DNA of 61,858 nucleotides, taken from assembly GCA_937889015.1 (NCBI GenBank), contig CALARR010000418.1:1-61858 (forward strand), in the 5' to 3' direction. This DNA comes from an uncultured Planctomycetales bacterium (GTDB lineage Bacteria; Planctomycetota; Planctomycetia; Pirellulales; Thermoguttaceae). The notes beneath the pieces are model-generated. The model was not told where the DNA came from, searched no databases, and was given only the letters and a program-made list of their open reading frames with translations. A program made the position numbers and the translations under genes. Of the stretch, positions 27,016 through 35,092 are shown piece after piece (within the stretch, counting starts at the first letter, position 1; each line of letters begins with the position of its first letter).

Positions 27016-29898
27016 CTATTCAGTCGTGGGTTCTTCCAGGAGGGGCACCACGGCTTCGACGGTGGTGCCAGAACCCGGCGAGCTTTCGATGGTCAGCCGA
27101 CCACCGAGCAGGCGCACCCTTTGACGGATGCCTTCGAGGCCAAAATGCCCCTTTTCCACCGACTCCGGATGGAACCCAATCCCCCAGTCCTGCACCTTCA
27201 GGCAGACTTCCGAGCCTTCCTGGGCAAGGCTGATGCTGACCTTCTTGCTCTTGCTGTGGGTGCAGGCATTGCTCAAGGCCTCCTGGACGATGCGGTAGAG
27301 GGTGTTCTCCAGGACCGGTGACAAGCGGCCAAAATGCACATCGCTGTCGAGCTTGATCGACGGGCCACCGCGGCGCCGATGTTCATGGACCAGGTGCGAG
27401 ATCGCCACGTCCAGGCCATTCTCGTCGATGATCGGCGGTCGCACATCGCTGATCAAGCGACGGGACTCAAAATGCGCCTGACGAACCAGTTCCACCGCCG
27501 TCTTGTACGCCTTCCGGGCCTCGGCCGGCGATGTTTTGCGCCAGGCATTGTAGTTCTGGAATTGCATCCAGGCCGAAGACAGATACTGGGCCAGCCCGTC
27601 GTGAATCTCGTAGGAGAGGACCTGGCGTTCGTGGTCGCTGGCCTGCAGCATTCGCCACAGCGATTGCCGCTCGCGCCGCAGCGCGTCTTGGACCTGCTTG
27701 CGCTCGGTGATGTCATGGAAGAAGCACACCATGCAGGGCCGTCCGTCATAGAGGATCCGCCTGGTGTTGATGTCCAGGTAACGAGTGCTGCCGTCGCGGC
27801 AAACGAAGGGGATGGCTTCGGAACGCGTCATCCGCCCTTCGACGTGCGCCTTGTACTGTTGCATGATGTCGGCAGCCTGGTTCGAGGGGTGGAATCTCTC
27901 TACCGGGGCTGTCGGCAATTCCTGCAGGTCATAACCGAGCATCTTCTGGAAGGCGGCGTTCACGCGCACGACCCGGCGCGTTTCCAGGTCTTCGACCGTG
28001 ACTCCATCCGTCATCCCGTCGTAGATGGCCTGCAGCTCGTCGCGGCTCTGGCGCAGCGCCGCTTCGGCCGCCTTGCGCTCGGAAATGTCCCGCAATACGG
28101 CCACCATCGCCTGGGGTTCTCCGTCGCTGTCCCTGACCACGGCCGTGGAGATCTCTCCGGGAAAAGACGTTCCGTCCTTCTTCAAGAAAGTGTACTCCAC
28201 GCTGTTGCGAACATTCTTCTCGCGGATGCGTTGCAGGTTTTCCAGAAACCTGGGACGATCCTCCGGAGCGACGAACTCCGTCGGGTCTCTGCCCAGCACC
28301 TCCTCCATGCACTGGGCTCCGTGATAGGCGAGCACCGCGCTGGACGCGTAGGTGAGACGGCCTTGCATGTCGGCCATGAGCACGCCGTCGGGCGAGGCCT
28401 CGACCAGAGTCCTGTATTTCTCCTCGCTCTGCGCCAGTTTGCGTTCCGCCTCCTTGATGCTGGAGACGTCGGTGATGACTCCGGCCAGATAGGCCGGATG
28501 TCCGGACTGGTCCCGGATCAGGAAATGGTTCTCAAAGGTTGGTTTGCACTCTCCAGAAAGCGTGGGGAAGAAGGACTCCCCCGACCAACGACCGTCGCGG
28601 AGCACGGTGGAAATGATCTCGTTCTGCACCTTGCCGCGGAGCGCTTCCGGGAAGAAACTGACGACAGGCTTGCCGAGGATCTCTTCGACCGCGCGGCCGG
28701 ACATGCGACAAAGCGCCGGGTTGACATAGGTGGCATGGCCCGCAAGATCGGCGATCCCGAAGGCCTGGTCCGAGGCCTCTGCGAAACTGCGAAAGATGGC
28801 CAATTCGGCGGTCCGCTGTTTGACCTTCTCCTCCAATTCGTCGTGAGCTTTCCGCAGCGCTTCTTCCGCGCGTTTGCGCTCCGTTCGGTCAATGCCCAGC
28901 ACGGCGATCGAGGTCACTTCCCCGCGTTCATTCATGATCGGGTGAACGGCAGACTCGTAGGTCCGGCCGGCGCGCGTGTCTTCCAGGCGAATCGGCTTGC
29001 GCGTGCGGATGACCTCGGCCACAAGGCGGCTTCGACTGTCCGCGAGTTCGGCCGGAAGCAGCGTGTAGACGACGCGGCCGATCATCTCCGCCACCGTCGT
29101 GCTTAGACGCTGCGCGGCGGTCTCGTTAGCCATGAGGACCGTGCCGTCGGGCGTCATCAGGAACATGGACTCGGGGCTGGCGTCCATCAGGGCGCGCAGC
29201 GTACGTTCGTTGCTGCGCAGTCGATCTTCGGCCTGCTTGCGTTCCGTTACATCCACATTGAGTCCCAGGACTCCCCATACGCGGCCTTCGTTCCAGATGG
29301 GAACCGTCACGTGGTGGCAGAATCGTCTCTCTCCCCGGATGGTCAGTTCGACCTCGCCTTCCACCTTCTCTCCGCACATGGCCCGGCGATGATTCGCCTG
29401 CATCGTGGCAAGGTCCTGCGGATCGGTACAGATCTCTTCGGGGCGTCTTCCGATCGATTCGCCCCAATTGGCCTTGCAGGTGGCGTTCTGGAGAACGTAC
29501 GTGCCGCTGGGCCCCAGGACGCCAAAATCGAAGGGGATGCTGTCAATCGCGGCCTGCAAGATGGCCTTGCTGGTAGACAGTTCCCCCTCGACGCGCGCAT
29601 GGTCGGCAGACAGCGTCGCCTCGGATACCAGCGACGGCCACTGATCATCCGCCAGCGGATGGGGCGGAGTCTGCGCGGCCGACGATTCTGGGAGATTCGC
29701 GGCGAGTCTGGGACTGGCTTTCTCGGCGCGAGCCTGCGCAGCCGGGCCTTGTGGTTTGGCTGGGGCCCCTGACGAGGCGTCTGGTCTGGACGCCTCCAAC
29801 TCGGCCACGCGTGCGCGCAACCGAACCAATTCCGCGACGAGCTGGGACTTCGTCTTCCTCAGGTCATTCATACCGCGCCTGTTCGTTTGCGATGCCAC
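27016..29898 (-). CDS. Five-PAS cytoplasmic sensor histidine kinase (HisKA_3 type)
   Basis: The 960-residue protein has no membrane helix. After a short coiled-coil and a Pro/Ala-rich linker it carries five PAS/PAC units at roughly 112-235, 238-355, 375-490, 495-615 and 620-740, each ending in motifs such as 'DVTERKQAED' or 'DITERKQVQD'. The kinase core is of the NarX/NreB type: 'YEIHDGLAQYL' with phosphoacceptor H766, then a HATPase domain with 'EALSNACTHS' (N877) and 'QDWGIGF' (D904). It should autophosphorylate and signal to a LuxR-type response regulator, but none is encoded nearby. The start is uncertain: GTG at 29898 or ATG at 29871, neither with a clear ribosome binding site. Confidence 0.9.
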   Translation of the reverse strand: MASQTNRRGMNDLRKTKSQLVAELVRLRARVAELEASRPDASSGAPAKPQGPAAQARAEKASPRLAANLPESSAAQTPPHPLADDQWPSLVSEATLSADHARVEGELSTSKAILQAAIDSIPFDFGVLGPSGTYVLQNATCKANWGESIGRRPEEICTDPQDLATMQANHRRAMCGEKVEGEVELTIRGERRFCHHVTVPIWNEGRVWGVLGLNVDVTERKQAEDRLRSNERTLRALMDASPESMFLMTPDGTVLMANETAAQRLSTTVAEMIGRVVYTLLPAELADSRSRLVAEVIRTRKPIRLEDTRAGRTYESAVHPIMNERGEVTSIAVLGIDRTERKRAEEALRKAHDELEEKVKQRTAELAIFRSFAEASDQAFGIADLAGHATYVNPALCRMSGRAVEEILGKPVVSFFPEALRGKVQNEIISTVLRDGRWSGESFFPTLSGECKPTFENHFLIRDQSGHPAYLAGVITDVSSIKEAERKLAQSEEKYRTLVEASPDGVLMADMQGRLTYASSAVLAYHGAQCMEEVLGRDPTEFVAPEDRPRFLENLQRIREKNVRNSVEYTFLKKDGTSFPGEISTAVVRDSDGEPQAMVAVLRDISERKAAEAALRQSRDELQAIYDGMTDGVTVEDLETRRVVRVNAAFQKMLGYDLQELPTAPVERFHPSNQAADIMQQYKAHVEGRMTRSEAIPFVCRDGSTRYLDINTRRILYDGRPCMVCFFHDITERKQVQDALRRERQSLWRMLQASDHERQVLSYEIHDGLAQYLSSAWMQFQNYNAWRKTSPAEARKAYKTAVELVRQAHFESRRLISDVRPPIIDENGLDVAISHLVHEHRRRGGPSIKLDSDVHFGRLSPVLENTLYRIVQEALSNACTHSKSKKVSISLAQEGSEVCLKVQDWGIGFHPESVEKGHFGLEGIRQRVRLLGGRLTIESSPGSGTTVEAVVPLLEEPTTE

Positions 29899-30335
29899 TC
29901 ACAACCCCATAGCGGGGATTGTACCGCAACCGATTTGGCTTTGGGAGCCCCACCTGGAGCGTGGGCTTAACCAGTCAAAAGTGCCTGCCCGCCGGATTGT
30001 CGGGAAACCTCGCTCCGATGGCGGGCCGAGGGCGGCGGTTCGTAGTCGCGAGGCCCCTGCACGCCAGACGACAGTCCTTGAGGTGTCCGTCGTAGAAGAT
30101 GCCTCACGCCAACAGCGCCTCTCGACTGCAGGCCAACCAACGAAGCGGCAACAGACGGGGCCGCTGCAGCTCACGGAAATTCCTGGCTCGCGGGGGCGGA
30201 TCTGGAAACGGGCGCTGATGGACAGGAAGTCCGTGACGAGCGGTTCCGCACCGTGGCCGTACTTTGGATGGGCGATGCGTGCCTGTCGCTCTACGATGGT
30301 GTAATGGTCGGTCTCGTCAACTTGGGTGTTCCCCT
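29899..30335. other. Non-coding gap of 437 bases
   Basis: This lies between the 3' end of the membrane protein and the start of the histidine kinase, both on the minus strand. No gene-like frame, tRNA or clear terminator was recognised. Confidence 0.45.
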
Positions 30336-31922
30336 CTATTGTTTTGCATGCACGACTAACCCGTCTACTTCTCCCATCCGCACGAATTCCTTGGGCAAGC
30401 TGCCGTCGAACAGGATTGTCAAGAAGAGGCTCTCTTTGACCTGGGAATTGGTGATGATGAATCTCAGGTTCTTGAAAGGCCCTCGCCTGTCTTTGGGAAT
30501 CACCTCCCAGAATCGGATGACCTCTAGCGGTGCAACAGGGCGATAGGCAACGAGGATGTCCGTCAACACCAGTCCACCGTCTGGATATCGATCCAAGATC
30601 AACCGGCTGATGCGCTCGCTCGCCGCGAAGTTGGCGTCCAACTGCGCGTTGTGTGTCGCCCGATCGGCCATCCGCCAATAGATTCGCGGCGGAGTGACTG
30701 TGGCGACGATCAGCAGGGTCAGGATGACAGTCGGTTTGGTACCGCAGAGACCGAACAGGCCCGCCATGGTCACGAGGTAGGCTGGGAAGAGGTACCAGTA
30801 AAGCGATACGCTGCGGAAACAGACCAAGGCAATCATGACGCCGCCGGTGGCCAGTAAAGCGGCACTGAGGAAGGAATCTGTCTGCGGCGGACCGCCAACG
30901 CTCTTGACCCCACGCGTGCTGATTGCGTCCTGCATGGCAAATGCACCAGGAGCGACCAGCGGGAGCCCAGGAGTGCCGGCTTTCCGCCGGGCAGCTGAGG
31001 CGATTGCCAATGCAGAAACCAATAGATAGAGCGCCAGAGACACTCCGCCACAAATCAGCAAGGGCGTGAAATCGACTCGCAAACCTCCCAGGGGAATCTG
31101 GTCCCACGTCCTGAAGTCCATGTGATACCAGTTCTTCAGGTGGCCGAGACCGAACGAAGACATCGTGCTGTAAGCCCGCATCGTTTCGATGGTCGCCGCT
31201 CGGCCGGCGCTTGTGAGCAAAGGCAGCCCGTTGAGACACAGGGCCACAGCCACAACGATCGCCGCCAGGAGAAAGGTCTTGAGTGTGATCCTGCTGCGGT
31301 ATCGCCAGATGTAGGCGACAAACAACAGGCCTAAGGGGGCCACGGTGAGCTTGGTGGCTAGTGCGGCGATCACCGCAGCGACGGCCGCGAAGAAGTTGCC
31401 GCCGAGTCGCCCCTCGTCCCTGGTCAGCAAGTAGATTGCCAGCGCCGTCAAGAACAGCAACAGGTATTCGGGGCTGAACACCTTGCCATAGAAGTAGAAG
31501 GCCGGGGTAAGGAGCATCACGGCGTAGAACGCGCCACCCGCCAGGCCGCCGCGCAGTCGCCTCACCGCCAACGCAATCGACACAAACGCCAAGTACTTGA
31601 ATGTGAGGCTGGAAATTCGCAAAATGATCAGATTGGTGGCAAAACTCCATGTCGAGCAACGCAGGAACGTCGAAGCCAGCAGCCAGAACAAATAGCCGTA
31701 GCCCGCGGTGAATCCTTCCGACAACCGGTAGTTGCTTGCACGGTTGTAGAACAGGACTTCATCGGGAATGTAGTCCGCGACTTGCTCGGGCAGGACCGCA
31801 CTGGCCAGCAGCCAGGCCTCTGCGGCAAACAGCGCCACGGTTGCCACCGACAGGCACAACCATGCAAGCCGCGCCCAAACGCTTCGTTCATGGCCGACAA
31901 CAAGGGACAACAGTCTGACCAT
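30336..31922 (-). CDS. Polytopic membrane protein, possible GT-C glycosyltransferase
   Basis: The 528-residue protein has about ten to twelve hydrophobic segments. The first is 'LAWLCLSVATVALFAAEAWLLA', followed by an extracytoplasmic loop 'YIPDEVLFYNRASNYRLSEG', then a series of helices to about residue 420. The C-terminal 110 residues are soluble. This layout matches GT-C (PMT/ArnT/GT39-like) glycosyltransferases that use polyprenyl-phosphate sugars, and the acidic pair in the first loop (D-E in IPDEV) could be catalytic, but I see no decisive signature. The ATG at 31922 has GAGGT upstream. It is the last gene before the tRNA-Gly-derived repeat region. Confidence 0.55.
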   Translation of the reverse strand: MVRLLSLVVGHERSVWARLAWLCLSVATVALFAAEAWLLASAVLPEQVADYIPDEVLFYNRASNYRLSEGFTAGYGYLFWLLASTFLRCSTWSFATNLIILRISSLTFKYLAFVSIALAVRRLRGGLAGGAFYAVMLLTPAFYFYGKVFSPEYLLLFLTALAIYLLTRDEGRLGGNFFAAVAAVIAALATKLTVAPLGLLFVAYIWRYRSRITLKTFLLAAIVVAVALCLNGLPLLTSAGRAATIETMRAYSTMSSFGLGHLKNWYHMDFRTWDQIPLGGLRVDFTPLLICGGVSLALYLLVSALAIASAARRKAGTPGLPLVAPGAFAMQDAISTRGVKSVGGPPQTDSFLSAALLATGGVMIALVCFRSVSLYWYLFPAYLVTMAGLFGLCGTKPTVILTLLIVATVTPPRIYWRMADRATHNAQLDANFAASERISRLILDRYPDGGLVLTDILVAYRPVAPLEVIRFWEVIPKDRRGPFKNLRFIITNSQVKESLFLTILFDGSLPKEFVRMGEVDGLVVHAKQ

Positions 31923-32214
31923 AGTGACCTCGGCGGACAGTCCTTTTCATCTGATGTGCCGAACCGCCAACGCTCCGAGCGGGCGATCCAGTGTTCCTGT
32001 CGTGGCCTGATACGGGGATGGGGCGTCCGGGGGCGACCGGTAGTCGCAACGACTCGGGGGCAGATCCGCGGGGAATATACCCGCCCTGACAAGCCGAAGC
32101 TACTGGACGTAGCGGGAGCCGTGGAAGCCTTCCCGAGCCCCGCCTCTTCAGGGTAGTGGGCCGCACACGAGAATCGCCGCAAAGGCGACGGGTACCGATG
32201 ATTCGCGGGCGAAT

Positions 32215-32238
32215 CCGCTTGCACCAATGCTTGCACCA
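32215..32238. repeat. 24 bp repeat, copy 1
   Basis: The sequence CCGCTTGCACCAATGCTTGC plus ACCA recurs at 32489-32512 with one difference. The copies bracket the left 158 bp repeat and each encodes a 'PLAPxLAP' peptide in one frame. Confidence 0.7.
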
Positions 32239-32275
32239 ACTCCAAGCAAAGCGGGTATATTGTGGTCACCGGCTT

Positions 32276-32433
32276 GCAAAAATGCGGGCCCGCAACCGGA
32301 GGTCGTCGCGGCCAAAGAATGCGACGTAACGTCATACCCAGTAAAACAAAACAACCCGCGGACAACGGCTGTCCGCGGGTGTCTGTCAGAGCGCCAGAAG
32401 GGGTTTGAACCCTCGACAACCGGCTTGGGAAGC
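32276..32433. repeat. 158 bp direct repeat with the 3' half of tRNA-Gly, left copy (att-like)
   Basis: It is identical to 41776-41933 except for two substitutions near its left end. It contains the terminator hairpin (32354-32380) and the tRNA-Gly part from the anticodon loop to the 3' end (32390-32433). Identity stops in the anticodon stem, so no functional tRNA is encoded here. This is the pattern left by site-specific integration at a tRNA anticodon loop. Confidence 0.85.
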
Positions 32434-32488
32434 GGTGGTGAGTCGTTTCTAAGTGCCGTTGCTGAAGGACTTACGTCCACATCCTCGG

Positions 32489-32512
32489 CCGCTTGCACCA
32501 CTGCTTGCACCA
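32489..32512. repeat. 24 bp repeat, copy 2
   Basis: Matches 32215-32238 at 23 of 24 positions and lies 56 bases right of the left 158 bp repeat. Confidence 0.7.
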
Positions 32513-32766
32513 GCGGAGCCGAGGACTCAATCGCCAGTATTCCCACCGACAATCAGCCCCGCGAAGACGAGGCGGCGATCGTGCCAGCCCAGGGGCTCGC
32601 AGGCGCAGCGAGCGAGGGCAACCGTGCTTCTCTGGCAATGCTCGCCGTTGCGCTTTTGAATCTCTCACCGACCGATCGGGTGAAGCTGGCCGCGATGCTG
32701 CTGAGGCAGTAGGCGGCTGCCCGTGGGGACGACAAAGTTGAAAATATCGTGGCAAAGGAGAAATTC

Positions 32767-33423
32767 ATGGGAGGATTTGGAAAACCGAAGCAAAACGGGC
32801 GCCGGTCACGAAGAAATACCGTCGGGCGACACCGCCGAGGCCGTCCGGAGGCTGGAAAAAAGGTGTTTGGCCCTCGGGAATGGGCGCTGCTGGCCGAGTT
32901 TTCGCTGCGTCGTGTGTCCATTCGCGAAATGGCAGAACATTTCGGCGTGGCACCCTCGACCATTTCGGAACACCTCGAACGCCACGTGTATCCAATTCAT
33001 CGGCAGCAGATGGAGGAACGGCTGGGGCGAGCTGTCGCCGAGGTCGATCTCATTTCCAAGGTCGCCTGGGAGCGGTTCTTTCAGAGCCAGAAGCCGCGAA
33101 CCAAACGGGAACTTCGCCGCACGATCACAGAGGCCACCGCCGGCCAGGCGTCCGTCACAACCATTACTCACCTGGTGCGGTCGATAAACTCTACCGGTGA
33201 GGTCGCGTGGCTGCAGGTCATACTGAGGTGTCTCGACTGGATCAGTCGCGTCGGTGGCTACTACGGCGAGCATCGATGCCGAGAATCGCGGGATGAGGGC
33301 TTTCGTGTAGCCGGGAAGACACTGACGCAGATAGACGAGGAAATGCTCGCCCGGCTAATTGAAGGCATCAAACGCCGGAAGGCGTACCAGGAAGCAATGG
33401 AGGCGTGGCAACGGGGCCACTGA
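32767..33423 (+). CDS. Helix-turn-helix protein, possibly phage terminase small-subunit-like
   Basis: The 218-residue protein has a basic N-terminus rich in Arg and Lys, then a helix-turn-helix of the form 'VSIREMAEHFGVAPSTISEH' at about residues 45-66. A long helical region follows, with 'AWERFFQSQKPRTKRE' and 'VRSINSTGEVAWLQVILRC'. Similar HTH plus helical layouts occur in small terminase subunits and element-borne regulators, but I cannot name the family firmly. The ATG at 32767 has a strong AAGGAG six bases upstream; a GTG at 32749 would overlap that site. It opens the small-gene cluster inside the tRNA-flanked segment. Confidence 0.6.
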   Translation: MGGFGKPKQNGRRSRRNTVGRHRRGRPEAGKKVFGPREWALLAEFSLRRVSIREMAEHFGVAPSTISEHLERHVYPIHRQQMEERLGRAVAEVDLISKVAWERFFQSQKPRTKRELRRTITEATAGQASVTTITHLVRSINSTGEVAWLQVILRCLDWISRVGGYYGEHRCRESRDEGFRVAGKTLTQIDEEMLARLIEGIKRRKAYQEAMEAWQRGH

Positions 33424-33752
33424 CGAGAAGGGTAGTTGCCTGCGGTCCCGGTCATGCTTCGAACGGCCCCCGGACCAGGCCCCTTCTCGCCCTGTGGGTA
33501 TCGGCCGACGGCCTGCGTGTTCGCCGCGGGCGTAAGGCCTTCCGCTTTGGGCCGGCCGCCGCTCTCAAAGCCGTCGTTTCTCTCATCGCCGTACCCTCAT
33601 TTCTCCATCTGTATCATCGTCCCTTGCAATGTCCCGCCAGGCGGGAAACGCCATCCAGCGGGACAATTGTCGGCAAATGTCCCACTCAACGGGAGATTTC
33701 CTCTTGTCGGCCCCCGGCAGGGGCGAATAAAATAGGGGCGGAGAGACGAGCC
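33424..33752. other. Non-coding gap of 329 bases with operator-like repeats
   Basis: No gene-like frame was recognised. The right third holds three related TGTCCC-containing sites, listed separately, directly upstream of the small-gene cluster. Confidence 0.5.
33629..33696. promoter_or_regulatory. Three operator-like TGTCCC sites upstream of the XRE gene cluster
   Basis: Two dyads of the form ATGTCCC-N6-CGGGA lie at 33629-33646 and 33679-33694, with the CCC and GGG triplets seven bases apart in both. Between them an inverted half-site, GCGGGACAATTGTC (33658-33671), contains the palindrome GACAATTGTC. The spacing suggests binding sites for a dimeric repressor; the XRE protein at 33922 is the obvious candidate. 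Confidence 0.5.
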
Positions 33753-33896
33753 ATGGACAGCTACGAGCGAGCGTTGCAGGCGGAAGACGAACTACTTCGC
33801 CAGCAGGTGCTGGAGCAGGATATGCTCCTGCGCCTGGCGCTGCAGGTGGTGATCTCGGACGGCGGGCGGGCCGACCGGTTCCGCCTGGTCGATTGA
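33753..33896 (+). CDS. Small hypothetical protein, 47 residues
   Basis: This short acidic, Leu- and Gln-rich helical protein (MDSYERALQAEDELLRQQVL...) starts at an ATG preceded by a purine-rich GGGGCGGAGAG. It is the first gene after the operator-like sites and ends 25 bases before the XRE gene. No family is recognised. Its predicted amphipathic helix could mediate dimerisation, but this is speculation. Confidence 0.5.
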   Translation: MDSYERALQAEDELLRQQVLEQDMLLRLALQVVISDGGRADRFRLVD

Positions 33897-33921
33897 CGGC
33901 GACACATCGGGGAATACTGGC

Positions 33922-34206
33922 ATGATGGTAGGCGCACCGCGCAAGACGGTCCTGACGGACTTGCCCGACGGGTTTGCCTCGCGAGTGGCAATCAATCTGG
34001 TACGCCTGCGCAAGCGGGCGGGTCTGTCGGTGCGGGCCGCTGCCGAGGCGGCCGGGATCCCCAAGACGAATTGGTATCGCATGGAATCGGGCCTTGCCGC
34101 CGAGAGCTGCGGGGCGAACCTGGACCGGGCGGCCGCGGCTCTGGGGGTGGATCTGGTGGAATTGGTTCGCGCACGTCGGCAGGTCTCGAAAAATCGCCGC
34201 CGTTAG
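33922..34206 (+). CDS. XRE-family (Cro/C1-type) DNA-binding protein
   Basis: This 94-residue protein has a single HTH_3 domain: 'VAINLVRLRKRAGLSVRAAA' followed by 'AGIPKTNWYRMESG' and 'NLDRAAAALGVDLVEL', then a basic tail. It is a typical small regulator of a phage or integrative element. It probably acts on the TGTCCC dyads about 230-290 bases upstream. Two consecutive ATG codons (33922, 33925) follow GGGGA; either could be used. Confidence 0.8.
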   Translation: MMVGAPRKTVLTDLPDGFASRVAINLVRLRKRAGLSVRAAAEAAGIPKTNWYRMESGLAAESCGANLDRAAAALGVDLVELVRARRQVSKNRRR

Positions 34207-34233
34207 GCTGTTTGGGTAGGAAGAGGACTGCCC

Positions 34234-34866
34234 ATGTTTACCGCCGAATCGTTGGTCAAAGAGCTGGCCCAGGCCCTTCGCTCCCCCTACAGCCCGTCGC
34301 TGGTCGAACAGTTCGACTGGGAATTCTCTCGCCAGATGTGTCAGATCCACTACGTCAGCGAGGGTCAATGGGTCACGATTGGCGGGGGCGGAGGAGGAAC
34401 GCATGCAGCGACCACGGGACAACCGGAGGGAAGTAGCTATGCCTGGAACCATGCCCGAAAACTATCGGTACCTGGACATCGACGCCGGTGGGTGCCTGGT
34501 GCGCACGATACCCAACAGCGGAAGCTACGAGGTCTATCGGCCGCGAACCAACTCATGGGACGGCTATTACCGCTACAACGCGATTTTCGAGAACAGCCAG
34601 ACGATCACGCCCGAAGAGGCCGCATCCATGGCGGAGTCGCTGCGAAAACTGTTGGGCTGATTACTGGCCGCTGCGGTTTAGTACGCGAAAGGCGCGTTCG
34701 CCGAAGAAAAGCGTCTGAAAGGACCCCTAATGTGGTTGATGGAAACCCGGCCCGCAATTATCAGGAAATGAAGAAGATGCCCTTCATCAAGAGCTGGACG
34801 CAGGTCTCAACCGACGTCCCGGAGGGGCATCCGCCCATTGTGTTGGACCAAGGAGAGCGAGGTTGA
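34234..34866 (+). CDS. Small hypothetical protein, 3' end uncertain (possible frameshift)
   Basis: A frame opens at ATG 34234 after an AGAGGA ribosome binding site and reads MFTAESLVKELAQALRSPYS. The first 50-55 codons look genuine. After the G-rich run at 34380-34397 the frame stays open but overlaps the better-supported gene at 34403 in another frame, and its composition becomes Arg/His-rich and unnatural. Either the true gene is broken at the G-run, or ribosomes shift there into the downstream frame. The last 30 codons (MPFIKSWTQVSTDVPEGHPP, from 34777) again look protein-like and may be a separate short gene that ends one base before the next ATG. Confidence 0.35.
   Translation: MFTAESLVKELAQALRSPYSPSLVEQFDWEFSRQMCQIHYVSEGQWVTIGGGGGGTHAATTGQPEGSSYAWNHARKLSVPGHRRRWVPGAHDTQQRKLRGLSAANQLMGRLLPLQRDFREQPDDHARRGRIHGGVAAKTVGLITGRCGLVRERRVRRRKASERTPNVVDGNPARNYQEMKKMPFIKSWTQVSTDVPEGHPPIVLDQGERG
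34403..34660 (+). CDS. Small hypothetical protein, 85 residues
   Basis: The ATG at 34403 follows GAGGAGG at good spacing; a second ATG at 34439 after GGAGG would give 73 residues. The protein reads 'YRYLDIDAGGCLVRTIPNSG' with several aromatic residues, then 'TITPEEAASMAESLRKLLG'. It looks like a compact beta-sheet plus a C-terminal helix. No family is recognised. It is part of the run of very small genes typical of phages and integrative elements. Confidence 0.55.
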   Translation: MQRPRDNRREVAMPGTMPENYRYLDIDAGGCLVRTIPNSGSYEVYRPRTNSWDGYYRYNAIFENSQTITPEEAASMAESLRKLLG

Positions 34867-34867
34867 T

Positions 34868-35092
34868 ATGGACGAAATGACGCGCCTTTACCAGAAAATG
34901 GACGAGAGCTGGGGCGACCGCCTGCTCGCCGCGGCCGAGAAGCTGGCCGAGTGCAATCAACAGGGCCCGCAGGCCGACCAGGCGGGCCAGGCGGGTGATG
35001 CGGAAGGGCAGCCGCCACAAGACGCCCAGTCCTTGACCGAAGCGGTCAACGAGGCCATGCGGGAGCCGCCGCCCGCAAAGCCGCAGGGCTAG
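34868..35092 (+). CDS. Small acidic hypothetical protein, 74 residues
   Basis: This starts at ATG 34868, one base after the stop of the upstream open frame (TGATATG), so it may be translationally coupled. The N-terminal half is helical (MDEMTRLYQKMDESWGDRLL); the C-terminal half is Gln, Asp and Pro-rich and probably disordered. No family is recognised. It is the last gene of the small-gene cluster. Confidence 0.5.
   Translation: MDEMTRLYQKMDESWGDRLLAAAEKLAECNQQGPQADQAGQAGDAEGQPPQDAQSLTEAVNEAMREPPPAKPQG

Larger units (their letters stand above)
32049..32712 (+). pseudogene. Possible decayed C-terminal tail of a tyrosine recombinase, running through the tRNA-derived repeat
   Basis: The segment ending at 32156 reads 'PKLLDVAGAVEAFPSPA', which resembles the tail of planctomycete phage-type integrases as I remember them. 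After a frame change, 32161 onward reads 'ANPLAPMLAPTPSKAG', continues open through the repeat at 32276-32433, and ends with 'LSPTDRVKLAAMLLRQ' at 32712. Such integrase genes commonly end by reading into the att site. There is no catalytic domain (no RxxR...Y set), so if correct this is only a remnant. The assignment is from memory of family tails and has no direct alignment behind it. Confidence 0.33.

Noticed and set aside
27334..29106. Plus-strand frame of 590 codons opposite the histidine kinase
   Set aside because: The opposite strand encodes five PAS domains and intact kinase motifs; this frame has none.
32390..32462. A second tRNA-Gly gene at the left repeat
   Set aside because: Only the 3' half from the anticodon loop is present. 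The sequence beyond 32433 cannot form the anticodon, D or acceptor stems.
32148..32552. Minus-strand 134-codon frame reading 'LPKPVVEGSNPFWRSDRHP'
   Set aside because: This string is the familiar false translation of a tRNA gene region and reappears at 41891-41962.
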